From Sphaerolaimus hirsutus (taxonomy: Eukaryota > Nematoda > Chromadorea > Monhysterida > Sphaerolaimidae), in contig OZ038454.1 in the NCBI GenBank assembly GCA_964036195.1, forward strand, positions 8,680,001 through 8,744,000: 64,000 bases of DNA, read 5' to 3'. The stretch's first letter is position 1, and every line of letters begins with the position of its first letter. The notes under the pieces were generated by a model. It saw only the letters and a program-made list of their open reading frames with translations, was not told the origin of the DNA and did no database searches. This document shows positions 47,093 to 59,100 of the stretch, piece after piece. Made by a program: the position numbers and the translations under genes.

Positions 47093-47173
47093 TTATGCCT
47101 CCGCTTTGTCCTTCTTTTTCTTCCCGAAGGAGAAAAATCCACGTTTCTTCTTCTTTTCTTTCTTGTGCCCGTC
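47093..47173 (-). CDS. Adducin MARCKS-like terminal exon
   Basis: 26 codons plus TAA, acceptor CATTCATGCAG. DGHKKEKKKKRGFFSFGKKK then KDKAEA. In the family this lysine-rich tail binds spectrin-actin and calmodulin and is phosphorylated by PKC. Here the aromatic-serine core is GFFSFG rather than the vertebrate RTPSFLK. The reading is unambiguous and anchors the 3' end. Confidence 0.92.
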   Translation of the reverse strand, partial: DGHKKEKKKKRGFFSFGKKKKDKAEA

Positions 47174-50100
47174 CTGCATGAATGGGGGCGGGGTCAAATT
47201 GCGGGCAAGCACGGATAAGTCAAATGTTAGGCCGCATTTTGTTTGGGTCGTGTTAGGGGTAGGGTTCAAACGGGATTGACTTTTCGGGATCGGGATCGGG
47301 ATTCACTTTTTGAGATTTCGGGATCGGGATCGGGATCGGGATTGGGGTTTCGGGATCGGGATCGGGATCGGGATTGGTTTTTTGAGATTTCGGGATCGGG
47401 ATAGGGATCGGGATTGGCCGGGATTGGGGTCACGGGATCGGGATCGGGATTGGGATAGGCATTTTTCCGGGATCGGGATTGGGTTCTAGGGATAGAGATT
47501 TTGGCCATTTTTCTGGCATTCACAGTTGTTCATAAAGGTCTCAAAACACTGTTGGATGCCAGAAAAGTGGCATAAAATTGACGCTGGGGGTTTGCATCCA
47601 CTTTTTTGCATGCAAAAACGTCATTATTTCACTTTTTATAATTTCCACTAATTTTTCCGGGATCGGGATTGGGTTCTAGGGATAGAGATTTTGGCCATTT
47701 TTCTGGCATTCACAGTTGTTCATAAAGGTCTCAAAACACTGTTGGATGCCAGAAAAGTGGCATAAAATTGACGCTGGGGGTTTGCATCCACTTCTTTGCA
47801 TGCAAAAACGTCATTATTTCACTTTTTATAATTTCCACTAATTTTTCCGGGATCGGGATCCCGGACTTGGGAGTTTCTCGGGATCGGGATCGGGATTTGA
47901 AAACTTTCGGGATCGGGATCGGGATTGGTATTTTTGAGATTTCGGGATCGGGATCGGGATCGGGATTGGGGTTTCGGGATCGGGATCGGGACTGGTAAAT
48001 CCCGGAATTTCACGGGATCCGGGATCGGGATCGGGATCCCGTTTGAACCCTAGTTAGGGGTGGATCTTGAGTAGAATACTGGAGCTTTTTAAGTTACAAA
48101 TGGATACTTATGCCCCATTAGGGTGGTTTAAAAAACTATGACGTCATGAGAGCATATCATGATATCATATCAGCATATGAGCATATCAACAGCATATCAA
48201 AGTTATCGTTTCACTCGTTGTTAACCCTCATTCACTTTAACCGGAAAGTGTCCACGAACATGAACATCACTCTCATGACGTCATAGTTTTTGTTATGAAA
48301 TACCGAAATGGGACATAAGTATCCTTTTGTTAGTAAACAGTTCCAATATTCTGCTCAAGTGATTTTCTGAAGTCAAAGGGTCAGTTTTATCATAGATTTT
48401 TTCAAAAATCCAAGGCTTAATTTGTCCTGACCACAAGCATGATAACAGCCAATCTTTGACTAACTATTCATATAGGATCATGCAATAGCATACGAAAGAG
48501 CACAGAAGATTCTGTTTTCTGACGACTAGAAAAAAAACAAAATCTTCTATTTTCGATCAACCAGGTTCAGGTTCATTTCGCAAGCAAGGGCAAAAAGCCA
48601 GATCACCTCGTCATCGCTGGCGGCAGAGCGCTCTACGGCCGGCGGCGCCTGCCCCCCAGCGCCCATTGTCGCCGCGGTCCCTGAAGGATGTAAATAAAAT
48701 GGGAACAGTCGCAAGTCTGAAATGTGTAAGATGTTTTTTTCCCATTTAGCGTTCAAATATAGCGTGGGAGTTTTTCAGAACATATAATTTGATAAAATGT
48801 CATCTCAGCACAACAGTGAAAAATTTAATACCGCAAAAAACGCAGAGAAATTTAGATAAATATAAATGAGATATTTTTTTATTTTCTTCTCATATAATCA
48901 AAAAAATAAATGCCGTGAAAAACCTGGAGAAAATATATTTAAAAAAATATTTTTTATTTCCTTATCCTAATATTTAAAAAATATAAATATCCAAAAAAAT
49001 ATTGGAAGCTTGTCTCAGATTTGTCAAGTGCCTGGTAAAACGAAAAATCACGGTAAAATAAACTCTTGTGTATTTTACCGGAATTTTACATTTTACATCC
49101 CAAATTATACAGGGGGCGCGAGTACCAAACGCGGCAGATTTGTGAGGTAGATCGGTGTCCACGCCGCGCCTCGTACAAATGCAGTTTCCTCTACCCTTCC
49201 CCCTTCCCACAAAACGTCGGCTATCGACAATAGAAAAAACCACGGCAAAACCAGCCGCATGCGACGACAAAACAACATCGAAATAACACCAAAATAACCT
49301 GGCACGTAGGCGGACTTGACCTTGCCGTGACGTTCCGACTTGCTGCGACGAAAGAAGCCGCCCACCGACGACGCTGAGTTGCCACGAAAACATGCACTGT
49401 CACATGGATGACACGTGGAACGATTCACATGTACACAGACACTACTGAGCACATGCACTCGAACTCGATACGCGCAAGCTGGCAAAGCACACTGGCCCGA
49501 AGATTTGCTTCTATCTTACGCTAATTACACTCATCACGCGACACAAGAAGGGAACAAAAATTTTTTAAAGTCACAAAATCACACAACGCAGAATCACTAC
49601 ACACAGAAGTTCAATGCGCGTGCACACACTAGTTTACTGCCAGATTTTGGTAAACTCATAGATCGGCTTTGAACGCATTTGAGTTTACCTCAATTTATTC
49701 GTAATCCGAATCAACTGCAGTTTACAGACACCTCATTCTGGTAAACTCAAATGCATTCAAAAGCATTAAAATTTACTAAAATCTGACAGTAAACTAGTGC
49801 GCGTAACGCCACTCTCAACAGAATGCACACGAACGAAAGAGAAACGGCGTCACACTTTAAATATCAAAACTGCACAACAACGCAAACTGAGGACAAACTA
49901 ACGCTGCGGCGGCTGCTGTTCCTGCTTTTGCACCTGACGCGTCACCGGCAGCGCGCCGCGCGACGCCTCGAACGTTGTCTCGGTCGTGTAGGCTACGAAA
50001 CGACGTTGATCGATAAAACGAATTTACGTTTTACGTTTTACGGTGCGTATTTATTTACGTTTACATCGAGCGATTTGAGTAACCGTAGATAAGTGTGTTA

Positions 50101-53100
50101 GGCTTTCACGACAGATTTGTTGGGTGCAAACGATCAAAGCAAACGAAGCCACTTTGAATACATCATGCAAAATGTTAGATGTCGGTTTCAGGATATGATC
50201 AATACACACAGACCCAGCGGCGCCACAAAGGCGGCTCACACACTAGTTGACACACGTGTGTCAACAGGTCTCTGTCAACTCAGATTCGGTTTCACATGTC
50301 GCAGAGCCATCTTCCAATGCACTTGCTGTAATATTTATTTTTCAACATGCCGTGTGTGCATTTGGAGATTGCTGTAACAGGTGACACTGAAGTCTCAGTT
50401 GACACAGACCAGTTGACACACACGTCTCAACTAGTGTGTGGCAGGGGTCTTGTAGATTTGGACCCCCGCGGGGGTTCAGATAGATAGTAAATCGCTCCTC
50501 CGGAGGGATAGAACGCTGAAAAAAATGGGGGGGTTCAATATATAGGCTATTTTGAGGTTTAGAAGCTAAAAAGGGGGAAAAATCGCTAAAAATAGGTGAA
50601 ACATAGCTAAAAATAGGTCAAGAGTACATAAATAGCCAAAAATAGCTGAAAATGTGCGATAAGACATACACATTGATGATTTCGACGGTGAAAATATATA
50701 AATAAGTATGAAAAGTAGCGATTTTGAGTGAAAATTAGGGTAAATTTCTCAAAAATCGCTCCAGAATAGATAGATAGCTAGCGATTTGGGGGGGGGGGTT
50801 CAGGGGATAGTAGCCAAAAAATTTGCCTCGGGATAGATAGATAGCTGAGCGGCCTCCGCGGTAGATAGATAGCTGGAGCGTTTGGGGGGGGGGGTAACAC
50901 CCCCCTACCAGACCCCTGGTGTGTGAGCCTCCAAAATGTCTGTTTCGATATTGTACAGCAACTATCCAACCCGGTTACCCGACTACTCATCACTGCGGCG
51001 TTGGAACAACACTTTTCGATATGGATGATAGTAAATATTCGCAGCCGCACGATATTCGATAAGTAAAGTTCCAAACCTATTTACATCAGCCACTAAACAC
51101 ACAGTGCTGCAGAATTACTAAGAATCATTCCGGAGCCTATTTTGAAGGTCACTCGAATATTATTCACCATTTTCTCCGAGAAAAAAAAACTATCAGTGGG
51201 GCGTTTTCGAAGAATTTGTTTCTTCTGTTTTTTATAAATATGCGCAAACGATTCGTTATAACTCAGCGTCACAGCGTACACCACACAGAAAAAGCGCGAC
51301 GAGATCCCTTCCCAGCCACCCAATTACCCCCTCACCAAAAAACGCACCAATAGTGTGCTGCTGCGGCGGCTGCTGCTGCTGCTGCTGTTTAAACGGCACC
51401 CCAGCCACGGGCAAATGGTGCTGGGGGCTGCCCAGCGCGCCCGCAGAAGTAGCCATAGTTGTCGTGGCAGGGGGGCGGGTGGTCGCCTGCGACACGTCCG
51501 TGGTGGCCGCCGAGCCGGGGGCTGGGCCCGTGCCCGCGCCGGTGCCGTCGGCGAACGCGTTGTGGTTGCGACGCGCTTGCATCAGCGACACCGTGTCTAG
51601 TTGAGGGGAAAGGGGGCATTGGGTTTATGCCGGGGGGTTTTTTGCCGACCGCGACGGTTTAGTTAGGCGACACACACATTGGATGTCAAGTGGTTTCTAT
51701 GTCAACTCGATTTTATTTCAATTTAGGTAGCAGGACAATTTACAACTGCACATGCGGCAATGCCGACAAGGAATCAATATTGTCAGGTGCATTTAAACAC
51801 GGTTTCGCAACCGATGCACTTGAAAATTGCCGTACGTCCTGAATTGAACTAAAATCAAGTTGACATCGAAACCAGTTGACATTCAGTGTCTGTGGCGCCA
51901 TATTTCGAAGTGATTTCAAAATGAGATATGGAATATCGCGTGGAATGTTATTTGCGATTGTTAAGGCGGCTACAGGTAAGTGCCACTATGGTGGAGAGGA
52001 ATATCTAGGACAAAATTCACCTGGTTAGTAGATGTAAACTATTTTGTAGTGCTACTATCTGTCATTATCAATGTCATTATTTTCATATTCTCAATTTTAA
52101 GTACCTATTTCTTTGAATCTAATCATCAACGTGACAGCAATTCAACTTTCGATAATCTAACTAAATAGTTTGAAATTTTCAGTTTGCATTTTACAATTCA
52201 GCCATTTAAATAAATGGAAATGATTTTGTTTCGAGAATTTTCCACAGATAAATTAAAACTAAATTTAAATAAATAAATTTTACATAGCAATTGTCAACTC
52301 GAAAAGTAAACCGAAACCGAAACCGAAACCAACCCGCAGTAGCACTGTCCACTGGACTGAGCGGCCGGTGTTCCTGCGGCGGCGGCTGCGGCGGCGACGG
52401 GTCGTGCGGGGGCTCGGCCGACTTTGCGCGCACCTGCTGCATGTACTTCTCGATGTCCTCGTCCGTCTCGTGCGCGAACGGATTCGGCGTGTACAGTTGC
52501 TTGTACACCTGCGAGGCGATGTTTGTCAAGGGAAAATAAACTGGACGTACGTGGACAAAAAATGTATGCTTAACGTATGAGAACCTTAGTTTGAAGACCT
52601 CTTCGATACCGATTGAATCCGTTCCAGTTATCCAACAAAATATATTTAAACGTGGTATATTGGCGGCCCACACACTAATTGACACATGTGTTCGGCCGCA
52701 CAGCGATCTCCAAATGCACTTGCCGTAATATTTATTTTTCAACCGAAATCTGAGTTGACACAGACCAGTTGACACACATGTGTCAACTAGTGTGTGGACC
52801 GTCAATTCCATCTCCCGGTACCACACTCTCCGGAAAAGCACGCATAAAATGCCAAAAGCAGTGATATCAAATCCAACTAGACCACCCCACCCACCTGCGC
52901 ATTATGCCTATAATCCCTGTCGATGATACCCTTGCTGGCGGTGCCGATCATGACCACCCTGTTCCTGTCCAGCGAGCCGGTCAGCTCCGACTCCTTGAGT
53001 CTGGCCATGTCCTCGTAGGTGACCCCTTCGAGCACGTGCGACCGCGGCCCCGCTGAGGTGACGCCGATGCGGCGCGCTTCCTGGGGAGTGGAGTGAGAGG

Positions 53101-56100
53101 TGTGTGCAGCGCAGATGGATGGCGTCGTTGGAGGGAATTGAAGGGAGCCGCGCCATGACGTCATTTTTCTTTGGCGTCATTTTTAAACGGCGCCAGAGAA
53201 ATCCATCATCCCCAGAAATCATTATTGTATCAATCATTGTGGTATAATTGATTGGCCATGCACACACTATATGACAGCCGAAATTTTCAAAGCTGATAAA
53301 GCGTTCCTAAACACACTTGAATTAGGAGTTCGTCACTACTGATGATTATCAGTTTTGGTATTTCGATTGTCAACCAGTGTGCGTAGGCACACACTTTACC
53401 ACATCGGTCACTATAGATATCAACAAACGGCCAAAAAGTACAATCAATAAAAAATCAATCACACAGCCCAAAATCGAACCTTAATCGCCCTCTGTTTCTC
53501 CCTAAACTCCTTGGGGTTGATCCTGGCATCGGTAGCCGCCGGCACCGGTGCAAACTGGTGCACAGAGGTGATTTTAACCGGCGTCGAGTGCGAAGGTGAA
53601 GACGCCTCCTCCCCCGAAACCCACTGCGAGTTGATTTGATGCTATTTGAGGATTGGTTGGGTTATTTGGCAGCGTGCCAGGCACTGCGGTTGGGCTTCTA
53701 TGCCGTATAAGGGCGAATGAACATGGAAAGACAACAATGTGATTGAGCACACTTTTGTGAAGTCTGAATGTTACAGAGGAAAGAAAGTGTCAAGCGTATA
53801 CTCAAAAAAAAATCTGAATAAATGCCAGTTTCAAATTAAGTTGCAACAATGACCAGTGTTACCGATCGTGAGATAGTATGCGCAATCACAAAAACCCGAA
53901 AACCCATTGCCGACCCGCACACAAGTAGACAACTCAAACATTCAAAGCTGATAAATCTGTTATAAAGACATTTGAGTTTACCAATATGGGGATTCCGCCC
54001 GTTACTATCAACGGGGATCAAAAATGCTACATTATGGTCAACTCAAATGTGGTTTAAAACAGATTTATTAGTTTGGGAAATTTCGATTGTCAACTAGTGT
54101 GCGTGGAGCCATTAACTTAACCTAACCCAGGATTACCTCTTTCGAAAAACACCTGTAAAATTGCGACAATACAAATGCACAAATCCACACCGGCAGCACG
54201 TTGAAACGTTAAAACGATTCGCTTTTCAGCATGCAATCATGCGAGAAAAATTCAAGCCCTCGCACAGATTTCACTTGAAACGTTCGCGTGCCCCGCATTT
54301 TTTTTGGGTCAAGCAGTAAAACGGCAACAAAAAAAATTTTGCACACAAAGATAGCGTGAAAATGGAGAAACATGGCAGCCCGTCTAAATATTTACATGAT
54401 TATAACTTACATTCACCTCGTCCATGGTGTGCGATTTGCGGATCCACTGCAACGCGACGAATAAAAACGGTGAATAGCGTTCCAAAAATGGGTGTTTTTC
54501 AGAAAATATAATAAGATATAATCTCAGAAAATCTCTCAAAAGATAAAACATTTTTTAATCTCTCTGAAAAACGCAGAAATAAATATAAAAATATGAAGAA
54601 TGTAAAGAAGATTTTTTTTCATCTCATAAAATAAACATAATTTTATCTCCCCGCAAAAACCAGGATAAAAAAACAATAAATCCAAATTGTTTTAATATTT
54701 TCTTATATTAAAATAAATATAAAAAAATCTCCCCAGATTTTTGGAACGCCAACGGTGAAAAACTATGTATCGTCCTTTTCTCGCGGACAAAGTAATTTGA
54801 AATTTTTTCCCGTCTCTATTTAAAAATCTCGCACGCGGGACAGTTCAGGTGCCGGTTCCGTAAGTGGAAAAGTTAAGAGTTAAAACTTAAGAGTTGAGTA
54901 AAATAATAAATGATAAGTTAAGAGTAAAGTTAAAAGTTAAGAGTTAAGTAAAATCATTTGTCGTTTTACTCAACTCTTAACTCTTAACTTTACTCATAAC
55001 TTGCCATTTGTCATTTTACTCAACTCTTAAGTTTTAACAATTAACTTTTCCACTTGCGGAACTGGCCCCAGGACGCATGCGGAAAATTTAGTAAAGCACC
55101 GCATGCTTGTGCAAAATGCCGCACTCCCGACCGGACAAACGGCTGGACTGCAAAATACGACTGTTTGGGGCACCTATTTTGACCTATTTTGTATTTGACC
55201 CAAGTTGGTACAATAAAATAGTGATGGTAAATTTTGAAGTAAACAGAAAAATCCTTGTTTTATACTTGTTTTTACTTTTCTACTTCAGCTCTAAATAGGC
55301 ATATTTGTGGCATTCTGTGTCATTTGAATCAAAATCACATTTCGATTTCAATACATGTGAAATGATTCCAGCAAAATGTTTATAAATCAGTACCACCTAC
55401 AAAAGTGGACTGATCAATTTCGTGATAGAAGCAAATCTGAGTTATTGACTTCTTGTGAAATTAAAATGGATTCATCGGCTTTTTCTGAGATTAAAATGCA
55501 CTTAGACTTTTTGGTAGAATCGTTCAGCATATCCCCCAGTCAAATGACTACCGTATTTCCCCGAAATACTCCCCTTGAATAAACCCCCCTAATACCCTCA
55601 GGTGTTTCCCAGCTAGGGTTGGCCGAATTTTTTTTTTTACGTTTTTTTTTTAAACGTTTTTTTTATAAAAAAACATGACGCCCGAAATGTTTTTTTTTTA
55701 AAAAAACATCGGCCGAAATTTTTAGTACTAAGCACTAGGTATTTTGCAAAATTTTTGCGCGCAAGCGCGCAATTTCACACACAAATTGACATTGGTGGTT
55801 GTTTTCATTGGTTTTGTTGCATTTTTAGTATCAAAACATCCATTTCTATGTGCTACCATGGGTGAATAAGCCGACATATGTTGCTGTAATATATAATATT
55901 GAGGTAATGTGCTTCCATGTACCTCCACAGTGTGTAACTTCACTCCCAATATAACAACCTCCTTTTATAACCTTGTTTGATCACCATTCCGTGCCAAACT
56001 TTACCTGAAGTCACGAACATTCAGCTATAAGGCGATATACGAACGATATGTTGATGAAAAATGGATATTTTTGACACAAATCACCACTTATAATGCTATC

Positions 56101-59100
56101 CCATGGCTCCACAGCCATTATATGGTCATATTTAACATCACAGAGTATTGCCAGTGTCTGATATACCTATATATGTTGACACTAGGTTATATCTGGGAGC
56201 TTTTAAAAAAAAACGTTTTTTTTTTAAAAAAACATCGAGTTAAAAAAAAACGTTTTTTTTCCAACCCTATTCCCAGCTGAAGCAAAAATACCCCCCCCCC
56301 CCCTTGAAATACCCTCCGTATTGAATAAGGTACACGATGTACGTAATGAACATGATGTATTAATTGATGTCAATTTACATCGCAGCTACACATAGACTAC
56401 TAAATATGTGTAGCTATCTACGACGATATGTCTTAATATATCATGTTAGGTCACGTTTATTATCAGTTTTGGGTATGTAAAGCACCACGCTTTACTATGA
56501 TTCTTACCGAAAATTTCTGGCGAAATGATAAAGCTCGAATAAAGCCCCCCTCGAAATACCCCCACTCCCCTCAAAATTTCCACTCTGAAAAAATAAACCC
56601 CTGCGGGTATTCCGAAGAAATACGGTATGTACTTCTGGCTGAAAACATAGTGAATTTGTCAACTTATTCAACTTATTCGCTGCAAAAATGTTGCAGGAGG
56701 TTGATAGAACTTTCAATTTCGTCGGCACGTAAATAAGCAGTTTGTCCGGTAGGGGAAAACACTTCAGGTAATGCGCTTCTAATCAAACGTCATTTTATCT
56801 CTGAAAATTACAACCCACGAAGGCGACTCTACAGCACAAGCTGACACCAGTGCCCGCTGGCGCGTGCATGCATTCGAAGTAGGTTTTTTGATCAAACAGC
56901 GTCATGATAAAATTCTAGCGAACAGGCAAACCATGGAATTGGCAAAACGTCATGCGCACTGCAAACGGATGTGATTCTAAAATCTAGATAACATGCGGTA
57001 AGTCACTGATAGGGTGTTGAGGGCCACCGCAAACACGTCCACTTAATGACCCCACACACACACTAGTTGACATTGACGATCAAATGTCAGCTGGTTCCCA
57101 TCCCAATTTAAAGATTGCTGACAAGTAACAGTACGCATCACTGTATACAAATATACTTCATGCCGGCCTTAAGCATATCACATAACGTAATGTTTTTTAA
57201 CGCAACACAACTCAACACGATATCTTCATTTGAGACACGATTCAAATAATTTTTCATTTGAACATCAGTCAGCAAGCTTTGAATTGGGATGGGAACCAGT
57301 TGACATTTGGCGTCGATGTCAACTAGCGTGCGTGGCGCCATCGCACCGCATAGCATTCATTCAGCTTCCAGGACACAAATGCTAGGCTATTCAAGCAGCT
57401 CACTGACCTTGGTGATCTTTTTCGGATTCTGAGTGCCAGTCTCCAAGAACTCGACCTTCTGATAAGCGTTGGGCGAGTTGAGCCAACGCACGCGTTCTTG
57501 TTCGCGCCGCAACATGAGAAGCCGGCTGGCGGCCACCTGATTAAAGTGCGGCACTTGTTAAAGTTGAATGGGTCATGCATTGTCGGTGCAAAATTGGGGC
57601 GTGTCTTTTGAAAAAACCTTTTCAAAGTCCACTTTAGTGGCAGTAGCGAAATTGAAGTTGGAGCTTGACTAAGGTGCCCCCCCCCCCTCAACAGACAGAC
57701 AATGCACACTGCACTTGGCGGATCACATTTTCCATTACTTATGAACCCTCAGAATGGGAAATTATTGTTAATACGCAAGCACCCCTTCACACGATTGACG
57801 CCGGCAAATTTTGAAAACCACAAAAAGTGGACCACCGTCCCACCGTCGTTGTTAAAGCGTATCTACGTTTACTCAGAAAGTACGTTAACTAGAGTACTGA
57901 GTAAATACGTTCACGTATACTTTTAAAGTAGTATGCGTACTCGCTTTTACGTATTCTTTTGAAAGTACGCGAGTACAGAAAACGTATTTCAGATTGCTTT
58001 GTTATAGACTTTTCCAAAGGCATAGATGAAAAAGGGAGAAAAACGAAAAATAGAATAATAAATAATAAATAGCTGAAAATGGGCACATAACACATAAATT
58101 ATTGAATTTGAATGTTAAAATGACCAAAGAGGTACGAAATTTAGTGATTCTGACTGAAAATCAGGGCATAATTTATAAAAAAATACTCACTTTTACGGTT
58201 TTGGGGGAAAAGTATTTTACTCATGAATAAAAGTAAAGAAATTTTACATTACGTATCCTGTACTCAGGGGGCGAGTAAAAAATAAATACTTTACGTTTAC
58301 GTATACTTTGAAAATTTCGGTACTTTTAACAACTCTGCGTTAACTACCTGATCGGGATCAGAGTAGTCAATATCCCCGCTGCCGGCGGCGGCGGGCGGCG
58401 AGACCACGTCGCTGCTGGTGACCGCGTCGTGGTGGTGCGGCTGCGCGGCCGCCGTACTGGCCGCCTGCTGCAGCGCGCGCAGGAACGGCTGCTTGTAGAT
58501 GTGCCCGGTGCGCAGACCGGCGTTGTCCATTACACGCATCCAAGCCTCCCATTCGAGCTCGCCTGTAGATGGGCAGTGCGACGTGAAATTGATTATTTAT
58601 ACGGTGCGGGTGGAAGTTCATTTTTTAAGTGATTTTTAATTGATAAAAAACTCGAAAATAAGGGGACATAAAAATTTATTTTTGGCATAATCACGAATAT
58701 CAAGAGTTTCGTTTCATTCAGAGTTTCGTCAGAAGTCTTTGAGCGGAGGTGGTGATTCGAGAAGGGGGGTCATTCCCGGGGGGGGGGGTTTCAGTCAATC
58801 AGAATTTTAAAGTAAAATGTATGAATTGTTTACTTCACAAATGGGTTAAATTTAATTATGGTAACAAAAATAAGCAACAATTCAAAGGAGAATTAAATTA
58901 AATTTGATAAGAATACAAAATTAACAATTCAAGCTGAGAAATCAATCTTAGTGAACTCTCGCTGCAAGATATAATACATATATTTACGTAATCAATGCAT
59001 AGAATGGTTTTTTGTAAATGTGAAATGTTGTGTAATGTTTTCTACCAAAGTGGGGGGAGTTATTCGAGTGGGGGGAGTTATTCGAGACGGGGAACTTATT

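Noticed and set aside
51353-51662. Plus-strand cysteine-, arginine- and glycine-rich frames
   Set aside because: Antisense shadows of the GC-rich adducin polyglutamine exon.
23713-56269. TAGGGTT / AACCCTA words that look like telomeric repeats
   Set aside because: They occur singly at element ends, paired in inverted orientation with 8-bp duplications, never in tandem.
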